From positions 1 through 64,000 of the forward strand of contig JARYMF010000002.1 in the NCBI GenBank assembly GCA_029907255.1: a DNA stretch of 64,000 bases, read 5' to 3'. The notes beneath the pieces are model-generated. The model had not been told where the DNA came from. It did not search any database and worked only from the letters and a program-made list of their open reading frames with translations. This stretch comes from Armatimonadota bacterium (lineage in GTDB: Bacteria > Armatimonadota > UBA5829 > DTJY01). A program made the translations under genes and the position numbers. Each line of letters begins with the position of its first letter. Position 1 is the first letter of the stretch. Shown here one piece after another: positions 37,690 through 45,554 of the stretch.

Positions 37690-38501
37690 ATTCCGAAGAT
37701 TCTAGCGGCGTTTAATCCTAGTATCTTTTGCTTGTCCTCCTCGGAGATTTTCGCAAAAGCAACGCGCCCGATTTGAGGCCTGGCGTCGAGAAAAGGAATG
37801 TCGGTGCCGAAAAGCACTCGTTCAGCGCCGATTTTCTTTACCATTCGCTCAAGCGTCCCGTACACTATAACCGACCCCGTAAGTTCGAGGTTGATGTTCG
37901 GGTACTTAAGTGCCGCTTCGATTGATTGGTTTGCACCCTCTGAGCCGAAACCCGAATGCCCAAGGATAATGATGACATTTGGATACATTTCCGCAAGCTT
38001 CTCAAACGTTTTAACGGGGTTTCGCCCGCCAGTCGAGGTATGAGAAAGGAGTGGAAGTCGGCGCTCATTTGCCCATTCCCACACTGGGCGGTATTTATCA
38101 TCGTCAACATTGCACTGGTGTACGTCTGGGTGAATCTTAACGCCAACCATGCCGGCAGAGATGCATCTTTCCAGCTCGGCGATTAGTTCGGCTTCGGGAT
38201 AGTTTGGATTCACGGTGGCGTAGCCGTAAATTCGTTTTGGGTACTTAGCCATCGCGCGAAGCACTTCATCGTTCCCATAGCGGAAGTCGGGACCAATTGC
38301 CGAATGATGAGCGACGATGCACGACCTAATTCCCAAACGATCCATCATTTCAATCATTCCAGCGGCATCGCCTTTTGGGATATTGAAGTTGTGCCAGCGC
38401 CCCATATGGCAGTGAGCGTCTATTACTAGCAGGTCGTTTAGAGGTATGCCGCGGCGCACTTTATCCATCAAGCCGCCCTTAGTCTCTTTGTTCATCTCCA
38501 T
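37686..38501 (-). CDS. Amidohydrolase-family TIM-barrel protein (copy 2)
   Basis: Protein of 271 residues with the amidohydrolase_2 metal motif VIDAHCHMG near 26-34, a barrel strand VGVKIHPDVHQ, IIILGHSGFGSEG and the final VLFGTDIPF. All expected His/Asp ligands seem present, so it is probably an active metal-dependent hydrolase or decarboxylase; substrate unknown. It starts inside the end of the upstream glycosidase gene (ATG 38501, or 38495 directly overlapping the TGA) and its stop overlaps the binding-protein start. It is a distant paralogue of the amidohydrolase at 40572-41333. Confidence 0.82.
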   Translation of the reverse strand: MEMNKETKGGLMDKVRRGIPLNDLLVIDAHCHMGRWHNFNIPKGDAAGMIEMMDRLGIRSCIVAHHSAIGPDFRYGNDEVLRAMAKYPKRIYGYATVNPNYPEAELIAELERCISAGMVGVKIHPDVHQCNVDDDKYRPVWEWANERRLPLLSHTSTGGRNPVKTFEKLAEMYPNVIIILGHSGFGSEGANQSIEAALKYPNINLELTGSVIVYGTLERMVKKIGAERVLFGTDIPFLDARPQIGRVAFAKISEEDKQKILGLNAARIFGI

Positions 38502-40528
38502 TTGTATATTTCTCCATTCACCTTTTTTGCCGCCGCAATCATCTCGGGGTAGGGCGTATCGGTTACGTCTACTAAGCCTATGTTGTAGTTCTCTCCGTCG
38601 TAGACTCTGCCTGTAAGCGGCTCATCAACGTACTGAAACCAATGACAGCCGACGAACGCCGGGCATTCGATGACGCTTCGCACATATTTTACGAAGCTTT
38701 CCGCCCTCTCGCGCTGATTCGCTGTCGGCACGAGACCTTGGTGGAACATTCCTCGGTCCAATGCTCCAAAGTGGAACTCGCCGATGAGAATAGGCTTCCC
38801 AAGGTCGTTCTCGCCGGTCCAATCTGCGCAGTTTATTCCGCGGGTGTAGATGTTGAAGCTGACTACATCCGCAACATCTGCGGCGGCTCGGACTGCCTGC
38901 GGATGACTCCATGCGAACCGACAGCCTAGATAGAGATGATGCGGCGCATATTTCTTGAGTATGCTCTTGATTATTTCAAAGTAGCGGTGCGAGAATGCAT
39001 ACACCCACTCGTTTAAATCATTTTGACAAGCGGCGTTTGGCGAATCAGGGACCCTTAGCGCATCCCAGCTGGCGGCTTTTGTCTCCCAGACAGCATTTAA
39101 GGCTTCCAAAGTTCCATATTTTTCTTTGAGCCTTTTAATCATCTCAACGCGGCAGGGTTGGTCTGGCGGGCTGGCAAGCGTTCCTTTCTCGATGGCATCC
39201 CACGCCAGCTCGTTGTCAACGAAAAAGCCTATGCAGAACCTATCTGCCGCATATTTCTTAGCTACAGGTGCGATGGAGTTTTCAGCCGCGATGGCATACT
39301 CCGCGTCGAACACATCAGGCATCTTTGCCCAATACCCGCCGCCGCCTTCAATTCGTCGGAACTTCCCCGTAACATGAGCGCAGGCAACGTATGGCAGACA
39401 GCCGCTTGTCATGACGTCTTCCTGCGACCAATTGCCAATGGTGTTGAACCCCCACGCCTTCAATCGCGCGCAAGCTGTTTCTCGAAACTTCCGTTCCCAT
39501 TCGCTTCCATATTTGCGGATTAGGTTAGCACGGTAGAAGTTGATTGTTTTTCCCTTGCCGCCAATGACGTCTGCCATAGAGTGTGCTCCGCTGTAGTATC
39601 CGACAGCTGGCTTGAACTTCTCATCTTCTCCAGGCAGCCACTCGAACCATTCTTCGCGCTTTTCGGTGAAGGTGCTGTCGCCAGTTCGCACGCAGTCAAC
39701 GCCTATGGAGAAAAATAAATTGCCATCTGGGTCAACCAGCCACCATTTGCCTCCCACTTTTTGGGTTCTAAACCAGCCGGTTGCTTCTTGCTTTGGACCA
39801 TTTGCCCAGCCGCCGAATCTGTCGCGGTCTTGCCACTTGGATTCTCTTAGCGACTTCTCCTCCATCTCACGGCGTTCGGCGAGCTCCCGTTCGCTTTTTA
39901 GCTTTCCTGGCCAGTTTTCGTGCTTGTATTGGCCAAACTTGTCCACAAATGGAAGAGAAATTGTATCCGCAATCAGGCGTATATTTGCAATCAAGAGAGT
40001 ATACTCTTGACTGGGATGTGAAAGGAAGACCTGGAATCCGACAATCTTTGAGAGGTCAATGGGAGTACCCGATGCCGGCGGCCCAATAGCCGGCACTCCT
40101 CTCATCCCCCAAAATCGCTCGGGCTTGTTGGACCGAAATGCCATAGAAAGCGTAGTCCACTTCCCCGGCAGAGCGGTCGCATACCCGGTATTGCAGTGGT
40201 TCCACCCGTCGGCGCCTTCATTGTCAACGCGCACGCTGAACTGTATCGCTTGCTTTTGCGGATTGAAGACGTCCACGGCAATACCCGAGTAGGCTGACCA
40301 GTCCCAGGTGCCTTCCTTGGGCTTGAAAAAGATATTTGGCCACTCGACCTTGCCGAATTTAACCCTAAGCGCAGGCCTGCTGTCCTTAATTTCAGCCTCC
40401 GCTTTGACGCTGTTTAATACTGCGTTTTCTGGAATGGATTTTCCATCCAGCGGAATAATTATTTTCTCGGCGCTGGCTGTGCTTCCCTGAAGGACTAGCA
40501 GAGCTATTATGCTCATGGTCATCAGCAT
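38492..40528 (-). CDS. Secreted clan GH-A glycosidase, GH50-agarase-like
   Basis: I take ATG 40528 (AGAGAGG 6 nt upstream), which opens a signal peptide LMTMSIIALLVLQGSTASA; a longer frame to 40618 overlaps the preceding gene. This gives 678 residues. Residues about 25-190 form a jelly-roll, carbohydrate-binding-like domain (IIIPLDGKS, WDWSAYSGIAVDVFNPQ). The catalytic part contains WWLVDPDGNLFFSIGVDCVR, LKAWGFNTIGNWS, CIGFFVDNELAW (probable acid/base Glu in NEL) and ILIGEFHFGALDRGMFHQGL (probable nucleophile Glu). These blocks resemble GH50 beta-agarases and neighbouring GH-A families such as GH42. Family placement is by eye, so the substrate (a galactan or other) is uncertain. Confidence 0.78.
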   Translation of the reverse strand: MLMTMSIIALLVLQGSTASAEKIIIPLDGKSIPENAVLNSVKAEAEIKDSRPALRVKFGKVEWPNIFFKPKEGTWDWSAYSGIAVDVFNPQKQAIQFSVRVDNEGADGWNHCNTGYATALPGKWTTLSMAFRSNKPERFWGMRGVPAIGPPASGTPIDLSKIVGFQVFLSHPSQEYTLLIANIRLIADTISLPFVDKFGQYKHENWPGKLKSERELAERREMEEKSLRESKWQDRDRFGGWANGPKQEATGWFRTQKVGGKWWLVDPDGNLFFSIGVDCVRTGDSTFTEKREEWFEWLPGEDEKFKPAVGYYSGAHSMADVIGGKGKTINFYRANLIRKYGSEWERKFRETACARLKAWGFNTIGNWSQEDVMTSGCLPYVACAHVTGKFRRIEGGGGYWAKMPDVFDAEYAIAAENSIAPVAKKYAADRFCIGFFVDNELAWDAIEKGTLASPPDQPCRVEMIKRLKEKYGTLEALNAVWETKAASWDALRVPDSPNAACQNDLNEWVYAFSHRYFEIIKSILKKYAPHHLYLGCRFAWSHPQAVRAAADVADVVSFNIYTRGINCADWTGENDLGKPILIGEFHFGALDRGMFHQGLVPTANQRERAESFVKYVRSVIECPAFVGCHWFQYVDEPLTGRVYDGENYNIGLVDVTDTPYPEMIAAAKKVNGEIYKWR

Positions 40529-40571
40529 CTTTAGCCTCTCTAAATCTTTCTGGCTGAAAAATGATTTACAC

Positions 40572-41333
40572 CTAATATCCCACATTCTGCAATAAGTTAT
40601 GGAGGTTCTTTCCCGCAATCATTGCTTTTTCTTCGTCGGAGATGTCGGCGTAAGCGATTTGGGCAATTGAAGGACCTGCTTCCGTAAATGGAAGGCCGGT
40701 GCCGAAGAGAAGGCGGTGGGCTCCGAACCGCCTGCACACCTCCTCAATCCCGAAGTTCACCTGGTATGTTGCGGTTTCAATGCGCAAGCCTTCATATTTC
40801 TCAAACAATGGATAAATATATCGGTCAATTCGGTAGGAAGTCCGAAGAAGAATAAGGTTAATTTTCGGGTAATCGCTAAGTATTTGGGCGACGTCCTCCC
40901 AACTCGTTTGGTCCATATCGAGAAATAAGGGAATATTATTTGCCTCAATCATTTCCAGGAGCTCGCCAGAACACCACTTCGACAGGCGGAATTGGTGGAG
41001 CACAGGGAACGCACGCAGGGCGCGAACGCCTTTTTCCTTCATTTGCGCCAGAAGCTCATCCGGAGGAGGCATCTCGCCGGTGTGGTGCGGCATTACGACC
41101 CAGCAGGGGTGGAGCGGTTTCCCTTTTATCTCTTGAATCAGCATCTCATTGCCGACGGATGGCGCATATTCTTTTGCCATGGAGTGGTAAACAAGTGCCT
41201 CCGAGATGCCGATGTATTCCATCTCTTTCGTCAGTTCATCCACGGTAGTTAGTGCTTCGGGATGGCGGACGCTGTACCTCCCGATTTGCGCATTGCAGTC
41301 GAAAAAGTTCATATTCGGTTGTTGATTAACCAT
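40572..41333 (-). CDS. Amidohydrolase-family TIM-barrel protein (copy 1), metal site degraded
   Basis: Protein of 253 residues resembling amidohydrolase_2 proteins: MNFFDCNAQIGRYSVRH at the position of the usual D-H-H motif, then VRALRAFPVLHQFRLSKW, NIPLFLDMDQTSWEDV, and LLFGTGLPFTEAGPSIAQIA. The metal-binding motif expected as DAHCH reads DCNAQ, and the final FGTD reads FGTG, so the canonical ligands look lost. It may be a non-catalytic or altered relative of the intact copy at 37686-38501. A very strong site GGAGGAGG precedes the ATG. Confidence 0.75.
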   Translation of the reverse strand: MVNQQPNMNFFDCNAQIGRYSVRHPEALTTVDELTKEMEYIGISEALVYHSMAKEYAPSVGNEMLIQEIKGKPLHPCWVVMPHHTGEMPPPDELLAQMKEKGVRALRAFPVLHQFRLSKWCSGELLEMIEANNIPLFLDMDQTSWEDVAQILSDYPKINLILLRTSYRIDRYIYPLFEKYEGLRIETATYQVNFGIEEVCRRFGAHRLLFGTGLPFTEAGPSIAQIAYADISDEEKAMIAGKNLHNLLQNVGY

Positions 41334-41416
41334 TTTCCTCCTCCAAGTAGTGGCAGGACTTTAATAGCTGAAAATTCGCTCTCCAACGGGACCGATAGGA
41401 TGGCGTGATACTGAAT

Positions 41417-42511
41417 TCATTTCTGCACGTCAAGGATATTATCTTTCACAATGTGGCCAACTTTTCTATCATACACAATTGGAGTTTCCACGCAGTGGCG
41501 GATTATGTTGTCCTTAACAATCCAATTTCTGCACCCTTCGCCGAGAACCAAGCCGGATTTCATTTTGGTTGAATTGCTGTCCCAGCTGAATATTTGATTT
41601 GAGCAGAACGTTGTATCAACCGCCTTGTATGCGACAACCGCCGAATATTTCCCCGAATTGGTCTCGGAATTTGTATGTATAGTATTTCCAAGAAAAATGT
41701 TTAGCTGGCTCCACTCATCGCTCTTTGGATCGCCAATTACGATGCCGCTTTCCAAACTCTGCTCCAGCCGATTGTTTTCAATCCTATTAAAGTGGCTCCC
41801 AATTATCCTCAAGGCAACTTGATTGCCCCAGTGGTAATTCTTCGTGTAGGTTCCTGCGGATGAATGGTCGAGAAATGCGCCTGTTCGAGGAACCCTATTA
41901 GGTTGCATTCCAAACTGATTGCCGCTGATGTAAAAGTCGTTATTGTAGCGGCTGTAAAGCTGATCGCCTAGGTTGCCTACCAGCCAGCAGTTGCTCACCG
42001 TATTCGAGGAAAATGGAGCTTTGGGATTCCCCTCAAAGCGAATTCCGCTTTCGGGGAAGTTCATGATGCGGCAGTAGTCAATGTAAGCGATTCCAGACCA
42101 TTCGCCATCCTTGAATACTATGCCCGACCCGGTCTTTGCATTTGAATCTCCAGTGATTGCAAGATTGCGCACTGAGCAGTTCCAAAGGCTGCCTTGGAAT
42201 ACTAATGCATCGCCGTCGCCTTTTCGCTTGATTACGGTATTCCATCCGCTGCCGGCTAAGCACACGTCGCTCCTCCTAATTACAATCGGCTCGGTGATTG
42301 TATAGGTGCCCGGCTCAAGTATGATTGTACCTCCTTTTTCGTTTGCCTCAGCAACGGATTTTAAAAGCGCCTCGACGCTCGATACCTGCGCATAAACCGG
42401 CTTTGCAGGCGAATTATCGGCGGATGCCTTTGCCTTCGGTGCGCACATAACGATTAGAATGACTGCCGCTAAAGGGCACAGTTTCCTCGTTTTTCTTAGG
42501 CAACCTGTCAA
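41417..42511 (-). CDS. Secreted right-handed parallel beta-helix protein
   Basis: Protein of 364 residues with a signal peptide (LCPLAAVILIVMCAPKAKAS). It has AVAEANEKGGTIILEPGTYT as at the start of pectate-lyase-like proteins, then repeated NRIENN/GIRFEG/GIVIGD rungs characteristic of a right-handed beta-helix. Possible polysaccharide lyase or epimerase, or a binding protein. It uses TTG as start, overlapping the aminotransferase TGA (TTGA) with GGGGAG about 8 nt upstream. It is the second gene of the operon. Confidence 0.75.
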   Translation of the reverse strand: MTGCLRKTRKLCPLAAVILIVMCAPKAKASADNSPAKPVYAQVSSVEALLKSVAEANEKGGTIILEPGTYTITEPIVIRRSDVCLAGSGWNTVIKRKGDGDALVFQGSLWNCSVRNLAITGDSNAKTGSGIVFKDGEWSGIAYIDYCRIMNFPESGIRFEGNPKAPFSSNTVSNCWLVGNLGDQLYSRYNNDFYISGNQFGMQPNRVPRTGAFLDHSSAGTYTKNYHWGNQVALRIIGSHFNRIENNRLEQSLESGIVIGDPKSDEWSQLNIFLGNTIHTNSETNSGKYSAVVAYKAVDTTFCSNQIFSWDSNSTKMKSGLVLGEGCRNWIVKDNIIRHCVETPIVYDRKVGHIVKDNILDVQK

Positions 42512-43740
42512 TGAATCAACTCCCCGATGTTGTCTTTGATTTTTCGTATCGCGCTTACTATATCATCCATGTCTTGCTTCGTTCCAAGTAGCATGTTTTG
42601 GGTGAGCCATACGGCTTCGTTGGCGCATGCATTCTCGGCGATTGGACAGCAGACCTTCGAGTAATCCATCTCCCGCCCATAGAAAGCGCATCCGATGGGA
42701 CAGCCGTTTGGCTCGACATAGAAAAGTTGCTCTTTGTAGAGCGGCACGTAGCCCGCACTGCAAGGTATTCCTTCGGCGTTTAGTGCCTCCAAAAACTTCG
42801 CCCGCGGAACGCCTCCGAAGCCTGCGGAATCATAACGGAAAATATAGAGATGATAAGCATGAGTCGTAACCCTTTGGTCTCGTTTTAGTGGTCGAATGCC
42901 CTCAATCTTTGATAGCTCTGAGTCGAGATAGAGAGCGTTTTCCTCGCGGATTTTCATCTGCTTTTCGAGCCGCTCCATTTGCGAAAGAAGGATTGCTCCC
43001 TGAAACTCCGTCATGCGCATGTTCCAGCCTAGGATGCGGTGCTCATACCACTTTCCTTCCGGCACGCGTCCACAGTTGTGAAGCGACCATGCCGCCGAGT
43101 ACACTACGGGGTCGTTTGTAATTACTATGCCGCCTTCGCCTGCCGTCAGATTCTTGCTTGCTTGGAAGCTGAACGTTCCAGCGTCGCCAATGGCTCCGAC
43201 TCTCTGCCCTTTCCACGCCGCTCCATGCGCCTGAGCGGCGTCCTCGACAACCTTGAGGCCATGTTTTCTCGCCACCGCCATAATGCCGTCCATGTCCGCT
43301 GGCCCGCCGCCAATATGAACCGCAATTATTGCCTTTGTTTTTTCTGTTATCGCTGGTTCAATCTTATTGGGGTCGAGATTGTAGGTGTCAGGGTCAATGT
43401 CAACAAATACAGGTATGGCGTTTACTTGAAGCGCCGCGCTTGCGGAGGCAATGAACGTGTACGGCGGCACGATAACTTCGTCCCCTGGCTTAACTCCAAC
43501 TGCTCTGAGCGCAACCTCCAGCGCCGCCGTGCCGTTGGTAACGCATACCCCATATTTAGCATCGTGGAATGCCGCAAATTTCTTCTCAAACTCGGCGACC
43601 TTGCTTCCAGTTAGACAGCCCCAGTGTCCGCTTCGGACAACCTCCGCAACTGCGTTGACATCACTTTCATCAAAAACTGGCCAGCTTGGCCACCCCTTAG
43701 TCCGAACTTTGGCTCCACCATTTATAGCAAGATTTCCCAT
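42508..43740 (-). CDS. DegT/DnrJ/EryC1/StrS-family PLP aminotransferase
   Basis: Protein of 410 residues with GHWGCLTGSKVAEFEKKFAA at the start, the cofactor region VEDAAQAHGA and the PLP-binding lysine K196 in FSFQASKNLTAGEGG, followed by NMRMTEFQGAILLSQMERLE. Such enzymes convert keto sugars to amino sugars or act as related dehydratases. First gene of the minus-strand operon, 243 bp from the divergent LacI gene. GGGAGCG precedes the ATG by 6 nt. In a degradation operon it may instead act on a sugar released from the glycan; the direction is unknown. Confidence 0.9.
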   Translation of the reverse strand: MGNLAINGGAKVRTKGWPSWPVFDESDVNAVAEVVRSGHWGCLTGSKVAEFEKKFAAFHDAKYGVCVTNGTAALEVALRAVGVKPGDEVIVPPYTFIASASAALQVNAIPVFVDIDPDTYNLDPNKIEPAITEKTKAIIAVHIGGGPADMDGIMAVARKHGLKVVEDAAQAHGAAWKGQRVGAIGDAGTFSFQASKNLTAGEGGIVITNDPVVYSAAWSLHNCGRVPEGKWYEHRILGWNMRMTEFQGAILLSQMERLEKQMKIREENALYLDSELSKIEGIRPLKRDQRVTTHAYHLYIFRYDSAGFGGVPRAKFLEALNAEGIPCSAGYVPLYKEQLFYVEPNGCPIGCAFYGREMDYSKVCCPIAENACANEAVWLTQNMLLGTKQDMDDIVSAIRKIKDNIGELIH

Positions 43741-43773
43741 ATTATCGCTCCCTTTTGCGAATCTCGAAGTAGC

Positions 43774-43803
43774 AAAATATTTTGATGCCGTTTAAAGTTT
43801 CAA
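43774..43803 (-). promoter_or_regulatory. Probable promoter of the 14-gene minus-strand operon
   Basis: On the minus strand TTGAAA (43803-43798), an 18-bp spacer and TATTTT (43779-43774), 34 bp before the ATG of the aminotransferase gene. Matches to consensus are 5/6 and 4/6. The location facing away from lacI suggests control by that regulator, but I see no convincing operator palindrome here. Confidence 0.45.
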
Positions 43804-43883
43804 CATGGCTGGTCTATTTCCCTTCGCAAAAAGTAGCTAATTCCTGCTGGGGATGGTATGGACAGCGGTATAATTGCCTTCGC

Positions 43884-43912
43884 TTGACAAACGTCAGCAA
43901 AAAGAGTAGTAT
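43884..43912 (+). promoter_or_regulatory. Promoter of the LacI-family gene with possible operator
   Basis: Perfect TTGACA (43884-43889), 17-bp spacer and TAGTAT (43907-43912), about 72 bp before the GTG. A perfect inverted repeat TGAC-AAAC-GTCA (43885-43896) overlaps the -35 box and could be an autoregulatory operator; this part is weak. Confidence 0.65.
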
Positions 43913-43983
43913 GCCACTAATAATCTAATTTCATTCGAAGGGTTTTTAAAGCATTCTCCTCGAAGGAGAAGAGGTGATTTTCC

Positions 43984-44991
43984 GTGCTGCCGACTATCAA
44001 GGATGTTGCAAAGTTCGCTGGGGTGTCTACCGCCACCGTATCTCGCGTGCTTAATGGTGCGGATTCTGTTTCGGAGGAAACGCGAATTCGCGTCGAGCGC
44101 GCCATTGCCGATCTTGGATATCGCTATAATGCCCTTGCGCGCGGCTTGAAGAAGCGGCGGACAGGACTCCTTGGCCACATCGTCCCCAGTATTGCAGGAC
44201 CAGTAAGCCCCGCTCTTGCTCGGGCGGTTGAGGACCAAGCTCAAAAGTTTGGATATAATGTCATCCTCTGCAACTCGTACGACAGCATAGAAAAGGAGCG
44301 GGCATATATAGATATCCTTCTCGAGCGACGAGCCGATGGTATAGTAATGTCATCGCCAATCCTGCCAGAGCACATAACTTTTCTTCGAGAACGCGGGGTG
44401 CCTCTTGCGATTATCGAAAGAAGAATGGAGACCACCGGTTTCTATTATGTTGAGCCCGATAACCTCAAAGGCGCTCGGGGTGCCGTCGAATATCTCATCA
44501 AGCTGGGACACAGGCGCATTGCTATGATAACCGGACCCATGCACACGCTAATCTCGCGAATGAGAGTAAAGGGCTATTCAGATGCTCTCGGAGATGCAGG
44601 CATTCCAGTAGACCCCGATTTAAAAGCCGAGGGCGACTACACTAGGGCATCTGGCTTCCAAGCTATGCAGAAGTTTCTCGAAATGAAGCCAAGACCAACG
44701 GCTGTTTTTGCCGCAAACGACGCAATGGCAATTGGAGCAATGCAAGCCGCACGTCAGGCTGGTCTCAGAATACCGGAGGATATCTCATTTATCGGCTTTG
44801 ACGATACCTACGCCGAATTGACTATTCCTCAGCTCACCAGCGTTCACCAGCCGCTTTATGAGATTGGCGTCCTAGCGGCTAAGCTGGTCGTAGCTCAAAT
44901 CCAAGGGAACGCGGACCAATTCCGAATGGAAAATATCCTTCCATGCTACTTGAAAGAGCGCGAATCTTGTGCCCCAGCTCCAGAGAGTTAA
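43984..44991 (+). CDS. LacI-family transcriptional regulator
   Basis: Protein of 335 residues with the classic N-terminal HTH PTIKDVAKFAGVSTATVSRV (about 3-22) and hinge region, followed by a periplasmic-binding-protein-like sensor (GLLGHIVPS, VEYLIKLGHRRIAMITGP, AVFAANDAMAIGAMQAARQ, FIGFDDTYAE). GTG start with GAGGTG 8 nt upstream. Divergent from the minus-strand operon, so it is its likely sugar-responsive repressor; the inducer is unknown. No terminator is obvious after it. Confidence 0.92.
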   Translation: MLPTIKDVAKFAGVSTATVSRVLNGADSVSEETRIRVERAIADLGYRYNALARGLKKRRTGLLGHIVPSIAGPVSPALARAVEDQAQKFGYNVILCNSYDSIEKERAYIDILLERRADGIVMSSPILPEHITFLRERGVPLAIIERRMETTGFYYVEPDNLKGARGAVEYLIKLGHRRIAMITGPMHTLISRMRVKGYSDALGDAGIPVDPDLKAEGDYTRASGFQAMQKFLEMKPRPTAVFAANDAMAIGAMQAARQAGLRIPEDISFIGFDDTYAELTIPQLTSVHQPLYEIGVLAAKLVVAQIQGNADQFRMENILPCYLKERESCAPAPES

Positions 44992-45083
44992 AACGCTGTT
45001 GAGCTTGTATAGTTGCCATTGAGGATAGCCTATTTCCCAAGGAGAACCAATTGCTTTTCCCAGTTGGATGAGCCTCCGCGAGT

Positions 45084-45112
45084 TTCCCATCTGATGAGAA
45101 AAATGGTATAAT
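45084..45112 (+). promoter_or_regulatory. Promoter of the small zinc-ribbon gene
   Basis: TTCCCA (45084-45089), 17-bp spacer and perfect TATAAT (45107-45112), 36 bp before the ATG with GGAGG. Confidence 0.6.
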
Positions 45113-45147
45113 AAACACGCAAAAACTTTATTCACGGAGGTCTGTTT

Positions 45148-45354
45148 ATGACCAATACGGAATACGAAGGCGCGGGTGCCGAACCGCAGGAGACCCACTT
45201 CACTTCGACAAGCTACAGCAACAAAATTCGATGCGGTGCTTGCGGCTCACCTGTGCGAAATGTTCCGACGATGTACGAAAATATGAAAATTGATTGGCGC
45301 TGTGCAAAGTGCCTGCGAAAGGACAAGCCAGTTCTAGAGGACCAGATTCCCTAG
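45148..45354 (+). CDS. Small zinc-ribbon protein
   Basis: Protein of 68 residues with two CxxC pairs (CGAC and CAKC) in KIRCGACGSPVRN and WRCAKCLRKD, suggesting one zinc ribbon. The N-terminal 25 residues are acidic and probably disordered. GGAGG lies 8 nt before the ATG; own promoter and a strong terminator make it a monocistronic gene. Function unknown. Confidence 0.75.
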   Translation: MTNTEYEGAGAEPQETHFTSTSYSNKIRCGACGSPVRNVPTMYENMKIDWRCAKCLRKDKPVLEDQIP

Positions 45355-45381
45355 TGCACAATCAACAAAATAGGTTTCTTA

Positions 45382-45412
45382 GGAAAGCCGGGTTAATCCC
45401 GGCTTTCTTTTT
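45382..45412 (+). terminator. Rho-independent terminator after the zinc-ribbon gene
   Basis: AAGCCGGG, loop TTAAT, CCCGGCTT followed by TCTTTTTT. Perfect 8-bp GC-rich stem with T-run. Confidence 0.85.
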
Positions 45413-45493
45413 TGCGAAAGATGGAACAAGCCATTGCTTTAACTACGTCAGTGAAATTGTATAGTAGCTTGCCGCCGATAGACCCAGTGGTAG

Positions 45494-45522
45494 TTGACGC
45501 TAAGCGCCGTATGCGTTATACT
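45494..45522 (+). promoter_or_regulatory. Promoter of the PQQ-type propeller gene
   Basis: TTGACG (45494-45499), 17-bp spacer, TATACT (45517-45522); the start codon lies 32 bp further on. Confidence 0.65.
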
Positions 45523-45554
45523 TCTTTCGGATTGTTTTTTGAAGGAGGATGACG

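Noticed and set aside
43039-43614. 191-residue plus-strand frame opposite the DegT aminotransferase
   Set aside because: Antisense to the PLP-lysine region of a clear enzyme; no domain seen.
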